Positions 1 to 9,830 of a stretch of 64,000 bases of DNA are shown one piece after another; positions within the stretch are counted from its first letter, which is position 1, and each line of letters begins with the position of its first letter. The DNA comes from Candidatus Fredericiella danica (GTDB taxonomy: Bacteria; Chloroflexota; Anaerolineae; Caldilineales; Caldilineaceae): assembly GCA_016713335.1 (NCBI GenBank), contig JADJPH010000040.1:1-64000 (forward strand), read 5' to 3'. A program made the position numbers and the translations under genes. A model generated the notes under the pieces. It made no database searches and was not told where the DNA came from. It saw only the letters and a list, made by a program, of their open reading frames with translations.

Positions 1-696
1 ACGCTGAGCACGGTGGTTGCGGTTCAGAATATCAGCGGTGCGCAGATTCCAGTGGGCGGCATTGTCATGTCGTGCACGAAGGATCCTGCTTCACCCGGCA
101 GCAACTTCACCGCATCGAATACGACTGCGGTGGGTGACAAGGCCACCTACTTCTTCAACCCGGTCAGCGACACGACCACCTTCCCGACTGCCTGGTATGG
201 CTCTTGCCGTGTCGACACCACGGGTGACACTGTTGCGTTCGTTCAGATGCGCGTCGTCAGCGGCGCTCAGTCCGGCGCCTACGAAGCCATCAAGGGTGAC
301 GGCACCAAGAAGGGTGTGGTCGTTCCTCTGTATGCCAAGCGCCTCGGCAATGGTTTTGCGACGGTCACCACCGTCCAGAACCTGAACAAGGATGCTGCGG
401 CCAATGTGACGCTCCAGTACATCAAGAGCGCTACGGCGAATCCGCCGCTGCCGGACTCCTGCAATGCCACGTTCAACCAGGTCATTCCGGCCGGTGGAAG
501 CTTGCAGCAGAACCTCCGCGTGGCGTCGGGTGCAGGCTCCGTGCCGCAAATCACTGATGGCTGCTACGGCACCATCGTGGTCACTTCCAGCGACCAGCCA
601 ATCGATGCCATCGTGCAGTTGACTGACATCAGCGGTCTGTCTGGCGACACCTTCCAGGTGCACAACGCCTTCACGTACGATCCAGTCGCTCAGTAG
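1..696 (+). CDS. Secreted/surface repeat-domain protein, C-terminal part (5' end outside window)
   Basis: The reading frame is open from the first base, so the GTG at 13 is probably internal and the gene starts upstream. About 230 residues are visible, rich in Thr, Ser, Asn, Val and Gly, with paired cysteines and no membrane segment; this suits an exported beta-sheet protein. Two similar segments can be seen, one beginning VAVQNISG and one beginning TTVQNLNK about 110 residues later. Each carries a VQN motif followed by beta-rich sequence and a Cys, suggesting a duplicated domain. I do not recognise the family. The gene is closed by a strong terminator starting 19 bases after the stop, so it ends its transcription unit. 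Confidence 0.7.
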   Translation, partial: TLSTVVAVQNISGAQIPVGGIVMSCTKDPASPGSNFTASNTTAVGDKATYFFNPVSDTTTFPTAWYGSCRVDTTGDTVAFVQMRVVSGAQSGAYEAIKGDGTKKGVVVPLYAKRLGNGFATVTTVQNLNKDAAANVTLQYIKSATANPPLPDSCNATFNQVIPAGGSLQQNLRVASGAGSVPQITDGCYGTIVVTSSDQPIDAIVQLTDISGLSGDTFQVHNAFTYDPVAQ

Positions 697-715
697 TCTT
701 CACCGTACCTGATTC

Positions 716-751
716 GGGTCAGCTCCAGCTTACGGAGCTGACCCGTTTTTT
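716..751 (+). terminator. Rho-independent terminator of the surface-protein gene
   Basis: A perfect 11-bp stem (GGGTCAGCTCC with GGAGCTGACCC) around a 7-base loop is followed by G and six T. It sits just after the stop codon at 696. Confidence 0.93.
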
Positions 752-885
752 GTGTCACACTGGAACTTCTTTTCTGTTGGTGCGTTTGAGGCGTATGATG
801 GTTATCTGCCCGCCAATCGGGCGCCGGCTCCTGGTGCGTTGTCTCACCGAGGCGATCTCGAACTGAATCATAAAGTGAGGGTAGT

Positions 886-1579
886 ATGTTGAGGCGAACC
901 ATAGTTTTTGCGGCCGTGCTGATTGCGATCTTGGTTCTCGCCGGTTGTGGCGGTGGCGATGAACCTACGCCCACAGTAGCGCCGACCGTTGCCCCTCCAC
1001 CGCCGGCCACGGCGACGCCGGTGCCAGCGCCACCTGCCACGGCGACGCCGGTCGGCGCCGGTCGCACAAGCTACAGCGCCCGAGTCACCACTTGCGCAAC
1101 CGGCATCGCCTCTTGCGCAACCGGCGTCGCCCCTCGCGCTGCCAGGCCCAGAGCAGATCGTCATTGCGGTGCCGTCGGATTTCAACGTGATCTCGCAACT
1201 GGCGGCTGACACAAAACCGCCCACGCCACAGGCGGGAAAGGCTTCGCTCAGCGGTGTCCTCTATTCCTATGGCCTCAATCGTATCATTCCGGAAACTGCC
1301 TTTTACATTGCGCCGGCGATGGAGGACAATGGCAAGTATCTGGTGCCACCACTCATCTTCGGACCGCGACCGGAGAAGGGCGACGTTGTGGGCACATCGA
1401 ATAAGCAGGGTCAAGTCTTCCTCGACGATATTCCGCCTGGTCACTACTACATGTACATTTGGACCGTCTACAACTGGCCAATGGCGCTTGAGTCGAAAGA
1501 GGCCGAGTATCCGTTGCTCATTGAGGTCGAAGCAGGTGACCAACTTGATTTGGGGCTACTGTACGTAGAGTGGCCCTAA
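886..1579 (+). CDS. Pro/Ala-rich lipoprotein, one frameshift
   Basis: The N-terminus is a type II signal peptide: MLRR, a hydrophobic stretch, then the lipobox LAGC with Cys21 as the lipidated residue. A low-complexity Pro/Thr/Ala linker follows, containing repeated PATATPV and later repeated SPLAQPA units. The C-terminal about 130 residues look like a small beta-sandwich; they contain KASLSGVLYSYG and GQVFLDDIPPGHYYMYIW, reminiscent of carboxypeptidase-regulatory-like folds, which is an inference. The first frame (from 886) and the second frame (to 1579) join at about 1050-1060 by one extra base in a GC-rich repetitive stretch. Sequencing or assembly error is the simplest explanation. Function unknown; anchored on the outer face of the membrane. 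Confidence 0.68.
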
Positions 1580-1653
1580 ATCAGGTGGACTCTTCCTGTT
1601 CAGCCGGGTGCCAATTGGCACGCACGCATTGTTAGGGCTCCTACAGGGCACAG

Positions 1654-2652
1654 TCAATCGCCTTTGGGGGGTGGGGTCTTCTTCTGGCCAAGATTGCCAA
1701 GGAACAATTGCCGGATAATGCCGTGCGAGGAGGTGCTCGTGTCAGCAACCGGCGTTGGATCCCAATCCTTGCGCTGCGCCTGCGCTTCCCAGGCATTGCG
1801 TTCGTGAGCCGTATCGGCGAGGGCCGTCTGAAGGGGATCGCTGCTCTCGGCGGCGCCGGCGCTTTCAAGCCAGGTGCGCCAGGCGGCCAACTCCCGCTGG
1901 AATTGATCGAGCCGCACCAGCATATTCGCACGATTTGCCACCAACGTTGCATAGAGGTGTTCGGCGGACTTGTCGACTTCGGTGCCTTGCATGAATGGGC
2001 GCCCGGCAAGTCGCCGCGCTTCGGTCCAGCCGGGCGACCCCGCCAGGTAGTGCATCAGGGATGCGCTCAGTAACTGCGGCAACTGGGTCACGGCGGCGGC
2101 GATGCCATCGTGTTCCACCGGATCCATAAAGAGCGGTTGGGCCCCGACCGTCTCGACGAAATTGCTGGCCAGTTCCAACGCATCGGGCGCCGTTGTTGCG
2201 CCAGCGGCAATCACAAAGACCGCTTTCTCGAGCAGATCCGGGCGAGCGGTCAAACTCGCCGCCGGTCCGATGACGATGGGGTGACCGACCACCGCATTGT
2301 TGTGTCCTGGCAGGCGGGTCGCGAGCATCGTCGCCGCCGGTTGCAGGACATCGGTCAGGACGATCACCATCGTACTTGGCTGCAAATCCTCGGCAATCAG
2401 GCCTAGGGTTTCGTCGACCTCGCTGAGAGGAATGGCCAAGACGACGACGCTGGCATTGGCCACGGCGTTGTGCAGATTCCACTCACCGCGCGTGATCGCG
2501 CCCAACTTGCGCGCGGCCTGCGTAGCATCTGGCGCCTTGTCGTGCCCGACTACATCCGCCTGCACATTCGTGTTCACGAGTGCAAGCCCCAGGCTTGCTC
2601 CCGTCACACCCAGACCGATAATCGTGATGATGGGTCTTGTCGTCGTCGCCAT
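1654..2652 (-). CDS. Prephenate/arogenate dehydrogenase-like protein (TyrA family)
   Basis: This 332-residue protein starts with a Rossmann nucleotide-binding motif, GLGVTG at residues 13-18. It also has the TyrA-type segment VGHPIVIG around residue 124 and an all-alpha C-terminal domain with HDGIAAAVTQLPQLL, as in prephenate dehydrogenases, which oxidatively decarboxylate prephenate to 4-hydroxyphenylpyruvate for tyrosine synthesis. No ACT domain is visible and the last about 60 residues are charged and low in complexity. It is the third gene of an operon: the upstream HD-protein stop codon ends one base before this ATG, which has a GGGAGGAAT-type ribosome site. Substrate preference cannot be read from sequence, and the unusual neighbours leave room for another role. 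Confidence 0.8.
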   Translation of the reverse strand: MATTTRPIITIIGLGVTGASLGLALVNTNVQADVVGHDKAPDATQAARKLGAITRGEWNLHNAVANASVVVLAIPLSEVDETLGLIAEDLQPSTMVIVLTDVLQPAATMLATRLPGHNNAVVGHPIVIGPAASLTARPDLLEKAVFVIAAGATTAPDALELASNFVETVGAQPLFMDPVEHDGIAAAVTQLPQLLSASLMHYLAGSPGWTEARRLAGRPFMQGTEVDKSAEHLYATLVANRANMLVRLDQFQRELAAWRTWLESAGAAESSDPLQTALADTAHERNAWEAQAQRKDWDPTPVADTSTSSHGIIRQLFLGNLGQKKTPPPKGD

Positions 2653-2653
2653 G

Positions 2654-3229
2654 CTAATTCCTCCCGTCGGCCCACTGGAGCCGTGCTAGCAGCGTCTGCT
2701 GCGCGATGGAGCCGCAGACTTGCTTGTCTTGATGGTGTTCGATCAACCAGCAACTGAGTTCGCTTGCTCCAGCCTGTCGCGCCCACTCCGCGCCAATGGC
2801 TGGATGTTCGCGTTGCACATAGAGTGCGTAGCGCAGACTACCTGATGGAACGGGTGAGCCCAATTCGTCGAGCAGAGTTGGCGTCAGCGCTTCTATGATC
2901 ACGATGGGGCCGCGCATCCAGAGACCGAGATAGGCGCCCGCGTCGCGTGCTGCCACTTTCCCTGCGTCGTGGAGCAGCGCAGCGACGCCTAACTCGCCCG
3001 GCACCGGCGCCTTCAGCGCCAACGTGCGCAAAACCTCGAGGCTGTGGTGTTGGGCATCGCTCGGCATCCGCAGAAAGAGCGCCTGCTCTGGTGGACTCAG
3101 CCACGCCTGCACGACTGCCCATTCCTGGGCGGTCACCTGTGCCCCAAAGCCGCGCAGAAATTGGCGGATGCGATAGAATATTCGCGAAATCTGCGCCGAC
3201 CACGTTTGATCGCAGCTTCTGTCGTGCAC
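2654..3229 (-). CDS. HD-domain hydrolase-like protein
   Basis: A 191-residue protein whose middle carries metal-binding HD signatures: HH at 61-62, LHDAGK around residues 86-91 (His87-Asp88) and IEHHQDK near the C-terminus. This arrangement is typical of small metal-dependent phosphohydrolases, here without a partner domain. The substrate is unknown. It lies 8 bases after the M50 protease gene and 1 base before the tyrA-like gene, so the three are almost certainly co-transcribed. Nothing in the sequence links it to tyrosine synthesis. Confidence 0.75.
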   Translation of the reverse strand: MHDRSCDQTWSAQISRIFYRIRQFLRGFGAQVTAQEWAVVQAWLSPPEQALFLRMPSDAQHHSLEVLRTLALKAPVPGELGVAALLHDAGKVAARDAGAYLGLWMRGPIVIIEALTPTLLDELGSPVPSGSLRYALYVQREHPAIGAEWARQAGASELSCWLIEHHQDKQVCGSIAQQTLLARLQWADGRN

Positions 3230-3237
3230 ACAGCCGG

Positions 3238-3990
3238 TTATATTTGAAAGATCTGAAATAGAGTGCTCAGGATGATGGATGCCGGAACCTGGATCACCCA
3301 GGGCGCCAGATAGGCGATGCCAAAGACCAGGAAAAAGCCAAATTGTGCGAGAGTTCCGTAAAATTGCTGCATGCTATCCGGCAGCACTGCAAACAGAATG
3401 TGCGACCCGTCGAGCGGGGGGAGCGGCAACAGGTTGAATACAAATAAGAGTACGTTGATGTAGACGAAGAAAAACATGAACTGGGTGAGCGTGTCGTAGA
3501 TGGTGAAATTAAACGTGAGTACGCTGCTCACCAGACTCCAAATCACCAGCGCCAATACGGCCAGGATCAGATTGCTCAACGGGCCGGCGAATGCCACCAT
3601 AATCCGGCCCAGACGTTGGTTGATGCGGATGTAGCCTGGGTTCCATTGCACGGGACGAGCCCAGCCAAAGCCAAACAAGAGGATCAAAACTGCCCCGACC
3701 GGATCGACATGCGCGGCAGGATTCAGGGTCAAGCGCCCCTGCATACGTGGTGTCGGGTCGCCGAGACGAGTGGCCATCCAGGCGTGGGCAAACTCATGGA
3801 TGGGCAGTGCGAGCGCAATAATCGAAAACCCCGCCAGCCACCAACTCGGATCAGAATACCGGCCCAGTCCAGCACCGGAAGTCAGCATCACAATGACGGC
3901 ATAGAGCACCAGCGCACCCATGATGCCAATAAAGATCTTCTGACCAGATGTGAGCGAGTTCCAGCCACGACCAGATGAACCCGGGAACAT
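3238..3990 (-). CDS. Site-2 protease family (M50) membrane metalloprotease
   Basis: A 250-residue integral membrane protein with the zinc-binding HExxH motif as HEFAHA (residues 65-70) inside a hydrophobic segment. The second M50 signature, NLLPLPPLDGS, supplies the third ligand (Asp) near residue 195. About six membrane segments are predicted by eye. No PDZ domain is present, so it belongs to the compact group of M50 proteases like those of many Chloroflexota and Firmicutes. It probably cleaves membrane proteins within the bilayer. It is the first gene of the M50/HD/TyrA-like operon; AAAGGGCG precedes its ATG. Confidence 0.88.
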   Translation of the reverse strand: MFPGSSGRGWNSLTSGQKIFIGIMGALVLYAVIVMLTSGAGLGRYSDPSWWLAGFSIIALALPIHEFAHAWMATRLGDPTPRMQGRLTLNPAAHVDPVGAVLILLFGFGWARPVQWNPGYIRINQRLGRIMVAFAGPLSNLILAVLALVIWSLVSSVLTFNFTIYDTLTQFMFFFVYINVLLFVFNLLPLPPLDGSHILFAVLPDSMQQFYGTLAQFGFFLVFGIAYLAPWVIQVPASIILSTLFQIFQI

Positions 3991-4017
3991 TCAAACGCCC
4001 TTTCAAGTTGTCACATA

Positions 4018-4032
4018 GGCGCAACTTGCGCC
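4018..4032. promoter_or_regulatory. Palindrome between divergent genes, possible operator
   Basis: GGCGCAACTTGCGCC is a perfect 7-bp inverted repeat around one base, 28 bases upstream of the M50 operon start codon. It may be a regulator site or part of the local repeat; no regulator is adjacent. Confidence 0.3.
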
Positions 4033-4100
4033 AGACTCAATGATAACATACGTGAAACGTGTTGCGTGTTTCGTATCACGTGATCGGTTTGCCAGATAGG

Positions 4101-4142
4101 CACTACGAGATACGCACTACAAGATACGCGCTACGAGATATC
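4101..4142. repeat. Three 14-bp tandem repeats
   Basis: Three consecutive units follow each other without gaps: CACTACGAGATACG, CACTACAAGATACG and CGCTACGAGATATC. They lie in non-coding DNA next to an imperfect GTGAAAC/GTTTC palindrome at about 4051-4082. This looks like one of several extragenic repeat families in the window. Confidence 0.75.
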
Positions 4143-4146
4143 ACAG

Positions 4147-4174
4147 TTGCAATTTTCTCACACGTTGCTATGAT
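4147..4174 (+). promoter_or_regulatory. Candidate promoter for the glycosidase operon
   Basis: TTGCAA, 16 bases, TATGAT. The expected start of transcription (about 4181) coincides with an in-frame GTG at 4182, so the mRNA may be leaderless. If so, the ATG at 4170 is too early to be the start codon. Confidence 0.4.
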
Positions 4175-5313
4175 AGACAGTGTGCATGCTCACAAGCTCC
4201 CGGGCCGCCGAACGTGGTTGATTTGGGTTGGCGCCACCGTATTTCTGACGCTAGCCGTTGCGATTTCATTCCAGTTGGCACAACGGCAGGCGGTCACTGT
4301 TGTGCTTGGCCCTCAACAGGTTGTCCACACCATGAACCCGAAGGTTGGCGTTCACACCAGGCTGACCGATGAAGTTGAGCCATGGAAGATCAAACATACG
4401 CTGGAATTGGTGCGCGAGATGGGGGGCGCCGTGGATCGTCGAGTACTTTCCCTGGGCCTATGTGGAAGGGCAGCCAGGCCAATTTGACTGGAGCCATAGC
4501 GATCAAGTAATCGATATGGCCCAACGCCAGGGTTTGTCGGTGGTGGCGCGGCTGGGCTTTGTGCCTGAATGGGCACGGCCAAAGGATACCTCGCCACTTT
4601 ACCTGGATGAGGAGCGCTTTGCCGATTTTGGGCGTTACGCCGCGGAATTTGCCAGGCGCTATGCCGGCAAAGTCGATCATATCATCATCTGGAACGAGCC
4701 AAATCTAGCACTGGAATGGGGGTACACAAAACCGGATCCGGTGAAATATACGGCCCTGTTGCGCACCGTGTACACAATGATCAAAGCTGCCAATCCGGAT
4801 GTCCAGGTATTGGCAGGAGCGTTGGCGCCAACACTTGCGCCACCGGGTAGTGAGTCCGGTGAAAATGACCTGACGTTTCTCCAAGCGATGTATGACGCAG
4901 GCGCCGCGCCCTATTTTGACACGCTGGCGATTCATGCCTATGGTTGGCACTTCGATCCCGACGATCCGGCTCATCCGGACGTTGTTAACTTTCGACGGAC
5001 CGAACTGCTGCGCGACATCATGGTGCGCAATGGCGATGGTGATAAGCAAGCCATGATTACCGAGGGCGGCTGGAACGACCATCCGCGGTGGACACGGGCG
5101 GTGCGCCCCGGTACGCGAATTGCGTATACGATTCGGGCTTATGAAATTGCACAGGATGAGTGGCCCTGGTTGGATGCGGTGAGTCTCTGGGCATTTCGGT
5201 ACCCATGGGATCAGAATTCCTATCAGGACTACTTCACGTTCGTACGGACGGACTTTGAACCGAAACCGATCTTTGAAGAAGTCAAGCGCTACACCCAGGG
5301 CCACGGTTCATGA
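4170..5313 (+). CDS. Membrane-anchored glycoside hydrolase (clan A-like), one frameshift
   Basis: A single N-terminal membrane segment (WLIWVGATVFLTLAVAISF) precedes an extracellular TIM-barrel hydrolase. IWNEPNL holds the expected acid/base Glu and ITEGGWN the expected nucleophile Glu, as in clan GH-A families such as GH5/GH39; beta-strand motifs such as WIVEYFPWAYVEG and FDWSHSDQVID are also seen. The frame breaks in the run of six G at about 4423-4428; removing one G joins LVREMG to APWIVEYF. Start could be ATG 4170 or GTG 4182. The stop overlaps the next ATG (ATGA), so it is translationally coupled to the solute-binding protein. The substrate is unknown; glycan trimming at the cell surface is inferred. 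Confidence 0.82.
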
Positions 5314-6137
5314 CAGTGAAGCGCAAGTGGCTGATGGCGGGTGGTCTGTTCTTGTTGGTGCTGATCGGTCTTTTGGGGTGGGTCGTGGGTGGTCAGGGCA
5401 CGCCATTCGGTCTTTACTTCGGTCGAGATTCGACATGGCATGCCATGGAAAAGCGTAGCGTCTGGCGTGTCGGCGTGGATCCAAGTTTCCCGCCGTTTGA
5501 GTGGCTGGATGAGACTACCGGCAAGCCGATCGGGTTCGATGTGGCATTGGCGGGGCGCCTGGCGGAAACATGGGACATGCAGGTCGAGATCGTGCCGATC
5601 GGGTTCGACAGTCTGCTCGATGCATTGCGGGCGAACAAGATCGACAGCGTCCTGAGTGCCTACCCTTATGACCCGCGCCTCACCCGGGATTTTGCTTTTT
5701 CGCAGCCGTACTTTGATGCCGGGCTGCAACTAGCAGTGCGACCAGGCTCACCGATTCACGCGCCCGCCGATTTGGGTGGAAAACGAGTGGCGGTGGAATG
5801 GGGCAGCGCGGGCGATATGGTTGGACGACGCCTGCAGCGGGAAGGCATTGACGTGGCCCTGGCGCCATTTGAGACGCCTGATCTGGCGTTGAATGCGCTG
5901 TTTGTGGACAATTCCATTGATGCCCTTTTGGTTGACAATGTGACACTGCGTCAGGCGCAAGCGAGTGGACGGCCGGTCGTGGCGATCGGTGAACCGTTGG
6001 AAAGTGTCCCGTACGTTGTTGTCATGCCCACGCGGGCGCGGGAGTTGCAGCAGCGGGTTCATGATGGGCTGGTTCATTTGACGGAAAGCGGTGCATTGCG
6101 CACGCTAGAGGAAACCTGGTTCGCACGGCGCGATTAA
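5310..6137 (+). CDS. Extracytoplasmic solute-binding protein, family 3 (amino-acid type)
   Basis: This 275-residue protein has an uncleaved-looking hydrophobic anchor (residues about 8-27) and then a family-3 binding domain. It begins WRVGVDPSFPPFEWLDETTGKPIGFDVALA, continues with FDSLLDALRANKIDSVLS (typical of GlnH/HisJ-like proteins), and has the second-lobe segment DLGGKRVAVEWGSAGD. Ligands are usually polar amino acids or opines. It overlaps the glycosidase gene by ATGA, but no permease or ATPase gene follows, so it is either an orphan component or a sensor-like protein. The ligand cannot be told from sequence. Confidence 0.87.
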   Translation: MTVKRKWLMAGGLFLLVLIGLLGWVVGGQGTPFGLYFGRDSTWHAMEKRSVWRVGVDPSFPPFEWLDETTGKPIGFDVALAGRLAETWDMQVEIVPIGFDSLLDALRANKIDSVLSAYPYDPRLTRDFAFSQPYFDAGLQLAVRPGSPIHAPADLGGKRVAVEWGSAGDMVGRRLQREGIDVALAPFETPDLALNALFVDNSIDALLVDNVTLRQAQASGRPVVAIGEPLESVPYVVVMPTRARELQQRVHDGLVHLTESGALRTLEETWFARRD

Positions 6138-6318
6138 ACACTGAAGCTGTAGCGTGCAAACACTTGACGTACAAACTGACTCGGAAGAAGCAACCAAAGG
6201 CGCATGAATTTTTGCACGCAACCTGATATTCTTATCATGGGAGCATTAAACCTTGTGGCAATCGACGTCGGCGCCCTGGCATTAACCCTGATTGCCTGTA
6301 TGAGAAGTGAGCAGTTCT

Positions 6319-7248
6319 ATGGCCAAAGACGGCCTGGTTTCGATTGGCCTCTGCGCCGACACACATTATTGGCCTGGAGGGCGCGATTACATCACGCCTG
6401 ATGGCACTCGTCAGCTTCAAAGTTCTTCAGAGCAACTGCTAACAACGTTGTTGGATGAACTTGAGAATGCTGATCTCGACCTGGTGATTCATCTAGGCGA
6501 TTTGACCTGTGGCGGGGGGACCTATGATATGCCGGTCGAAGCCTTTTTGGGCACCCTTTCGACGTTGCACTCGGCTTATCATAGTCTGACGACGCCGGTG
6601 CATCTGTTGCCTGGGAATCACGATAGCACGCCTGGATTGGGCGGCTGGGAAGGGTTTCATGCCATTCTGGGGGGGCAGCCTGGGATCGGAGCCACGGTTG
6701 ATACCCCGGATGCACGGCTTATTCTGCTGAATACACAGGGGCACTCGCGCGGGCAGATTGAAACAGCCGATGATCGCGATCCTGTCTACGGTTGGGTGAG
6801 TGAAAGTGAGCTGGCGCGCGTGGAAGCGGACCTGGCTTCTGCGGCAGGGCGCCCCGTGATGATCTTCATGCATCAGTTGTTGCAGCCCTGGTCGAACCGG
6901 GCTGGCTGGCGGGATTTCTATGGCATCGCCAATGCCCTGGCCGTGCGGAACCTATTGCGGCGCTACCAGAATGCGCAGATCGTGATCCAGGCGCATGCTC
7001 ATCGCCTTGACGTCCAAACCGTCCTGTTGGACAATCATCCGCGGACTTTCGTGGTCGTCCCTTCACTCATCGAATACCCCGTGGCATGGGTGCGGCTTGA
7101 TATCACCGTCCATGCCGTGCGCTTGCGGCTGCAACCTCTCCCGCTGCCTGAGTTGCGCAGTGCGAGCCAGTCTAGTGGGGAAGGCCAAAAATGGCGTGCC
7201 GGCCGTGAGGAGTGGTGGGACTTGACCATCCCATTCAAGCCGATCTGA
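6319..7248 (+). CDS. Calcineurin-like metallophosphoesterase
   Basis: About 310 residues with the metallophosphatase signatures in order: CADTHYW (D-x-H), HLGDLTCGGG (GD), LLPGNHDS (GNHD), MHQLLQPW (H) and QAHAHRLD (GHxH-type, here AHAH). No signal peptide or membrane segment is seen, so it is probably cytoplasmic. The substrate is unknown; relatives hydrolyse phosphodiesters including cyclic nucleotides. The ATG at 6319 gives a natural N-terminus (MAKDGLVSIG); a GTG at 6307 in the same frame is an alternative. It stands alone, 169 bases after the solute-binding protein. Confidence 0.83.
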   Translation: MAKDGLVSIGLCADTHYWPGGRDYITPDGTRQLQSSSEQLLTTLLDELENADLDLVIHLGDLTCGGGTYDMPVEAFLGTLSTLHSAYHSLTTPVHLLPGNHDSTPGLGGWEGFHAILGGQPGIGATVDTPDARLILLNTQGHSRGQIETADDRDPVYGWVSESELARVEADLASAAGRPVMIFMHQLLQPWSNRAGWRDFYGIANALAVRNLLRRYQNAQIVIQAHAHRLDVQTVLLDNHPRTFVVVPSLIEYPVAWVRLDITVHAVRLRLQPLPLPELRSASQSSGEGQKWRAGREEWWDLTIPFKPI

Positions 7249-7279
7249 CAAATTACCTCGCACCCAATCTACGAGGAAG

Positions 7280-9805
7280 GTGACCGTGTCATTCGTGAAG
7301 TCGCTGCCGCCTGAGCTATTGCGTCGCCGCGCTGACCCAGCACAATTTCAATTTGCCACGACGTTGGAACTGCCTGAACTGACGACGGCTATCGGCCAAG
7401 AGCGCCCGATGGCTGCCATCCATTTTGGGGTCAGCATGCATCGCGCGGGCTATAACGTGTTCGCATTGGGCGCAACCGGAGTTGGCAAGTATACGCTTGT
7501 GCGAAAAGCGGTGGAAGAGCGCGCCGCCCAGGAACCGGCCCCACCAGACTGGTGCTATGTCAACAATTTCAACCAGCCGTATCGACCCAAGGCGCTGAAG
7601 CTGCCAACCGGACGTGGGCGTGCATTCCGTCAAGATATGGACCGCCTGGTCGATGATATGCAGAGCGCATTGTCGTCTGCGTTTGAGAGTGAAGAATATC
7701 AGGCGCGGCGGCGCGCAGTGGAAGGCGAATTCCAGGATCTGCAGCAGGCGAGTCTGCTGGCCCTGCAGGAAGAGGCAAAACAACGCAATCTGACCCTCAT
7801 GCGTACCCCTGGCGGGCTCGCGTTCGCGCCGCTCAAGGATGACAATGTGTTGCCCCCGGATGACTTCGAGAAGTTGCCGCAGGAGGAACAGAAGCGGATT
7901 CAAGCTGAAGTCGAGGTCATGCAGGACCAGTTGCAAAAGGTGCTGAGCAAGGCGCCGCGTTGGGAGCGCGAACTTCGGCATCAACTCCGCGCCCTGAACC
8001 GCGAGGTGGCCAGCGTCGTGCTGCATGACCTCCATGCGGAAATTGCCGAAAAGTATGCCGGACTAGACGACGTCCTCGCCTACCTTGATGCGGTGCGAGA
8101 GGACGTCAATGACCATCTTGGCGATTTCCTCCAGGCAGGTGAGAAGAAACATGAATCGGTAGACGGTGAGAGCCAGGTTGCGTTTACGGAATCCTGGTCG
8201 GCGCTGCGCCGCTATCAGGTGAATCTCATGGTTGACTCGGCGGAACTCACCGGCGCCCCCGTGATCTATGAGAGCAATCCAACCTACATGAATCTGACGG
8301 GGCGTGTCGAACAGATGGCGCAAATGGGCGCCCTCGTGACCGATTTCACCCTGATCAAGCCGGGGATGTTGCACCGGGCAAACGGCGGTTATCTCCTGCT
8401 GGATGCCTTGAAAGTGCTGATCAGCCCCTATTCATGGGAGGGGCTGAAGCGCGCCCTGCAATTCCGCCAGATACAGATTGAATCCCCGCTGCAAATGCTC
8501 AGCTTGTCGAGCACGATCTCGCTTGAGCCAGAGCCGATTCCGCTTGACTTCAAGGTAATCTTGTTGGGCGATCGGATGCTCTATTATCTGCTTTCCGAAG
8601 CCGATCCCGATTTCAATGAACTTTTAAGGTCATGGCCGACTTTGCGGATGAGGTGGTGCGCAGCGATCAAAGCCAGGAATTGTATGCGCAGTTGGTAGCG
8701 ACGATTGCACGCAACGAACAGCTACGCCCGCTTGACAAATATGCAGTCTGCCGGGTGATCGATCATGCCGCACGGTTGGTGAGCGATTCGGATCGGTTGA
8801 CCGCCCAAATCCAAACCATTGTGGACTTGCTGCAGGAAGCGGACTTCTGGGCACGCGAGCAGGGCGCCGGTGTGATTGGCGCAGATCAAGTGGAACAGGC
8901 CATTCAGGCGCAGATCTTCCGGTTGGATCGGGTTGCGCAGCGCCTCCAAGAAGAGGTGCTGCGCCAGACACTTTACCTGCAGACGGAAGGCGAAACTGTT
9001 GGGCAGATCAACGGTCTGTCCGTGCTGGCGCTTGGTAATTTCACCTTTGGCCAGCCGTCTCGTATCTCCGCCAATGTCCGGATGGGGCAGGGTCAGGTTG
9101 TGAACATCGAACGCGAAGTCAATATGAGCGGTCCGATCCACTCGAAGGGCGTGTTGATTCTGTCGAGTCTTCTGCACGCCCGCTACGGTGTGGATCGCAC
9201 ACTGCCATTGGCGGCGAGCCTGGTGTTTGAGCAATCCTACGGTGGCGTTGAAGGGGATAGCGCCTCATCGACTGAATTCTACGTTTTGCTGTCGGCAATT
9301 GCCGGTGCACCGATTCGCCAGTCGCTGGCCGTGACGGGATCGGTAGACCAGCAGGGCCGTGTCCAGGCAATCGGCGGGGTCAACGAAAAGATCGAAGGCT
9401 TTTTCGACCTCTGTAAGGCACGGGGCTTGACCGGCCAACAGGGGGTGCTCATGCCCACTGCCAATATCAAGCACCTGATGCTACGCCAGGATGTGGTCGA
9501 TGCAGTCGCCGCAAAGCAGTTTCATGTCTATGCGATTGATCACGTGGATCAGGGGATCGAACTCCTGACAGGTCTGCCGGCCGGGGCGCGACAGCCGTGG
9601 CAAGTATCCCAAGGGCACGATCAATCGCATGGTGGAGGATCGTCTCAATGCCATGGCCAAGAAGCGCCGTGAGCAGGAGCGTTCCGGACAACCGCGCAAG
9701 TCGAAAACTGGGGCTGCGGGTGAGTCAACCAGGGGCAACGGTGACAACGGAATCGAAGAGCACCCACCCAGGGCAACCGACCCGGACGGGAAACCCGCGG
9801 CATGA
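7280..9805 (+). CDS. Lon-like ATP-dependent protease (S16, AAA), two compensating frameshifts
   Basis: The N-terminal AAA part has a divergent Walker A, GATGVGKY at residues 64-71, followed by a long helical insertion. The C-terminal S16 protease domain has the catalytic Ser in VEGDSASSTE and the catalytic Lys in GGVNEKIEGFF. The frame is lost at about 8624-8630, where one base is missing in a T run (NELL should join FKVMADFADEVV). It is restored at about 9583-9590 by one extra base in a G run. The original frame then runs through GKYPKGTINRMVEDRL and a charged tail to TGA at 9803-9805. Counting both indels the product is about 841 residues, typical for this Lon-like family. The start may be GTG 7280 or GTG 7286, the latter better spaced from AGGAAGG. 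It probably degrades damaged proteins in the cytoplasm. Confidence 0.85.
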
Positions 9806-9830
9806 CGAATGGTTTGGTCGCCGAGAGACC

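Noticed and set aside
8600..9600. Programmed ribosomal frameshifting in the Lon-like gene
   Set aside because: Two opposite shifts in homopolymers, no slippery heptamer with a pseudoknot, and similar indels in many other genes make sequence error more likely.
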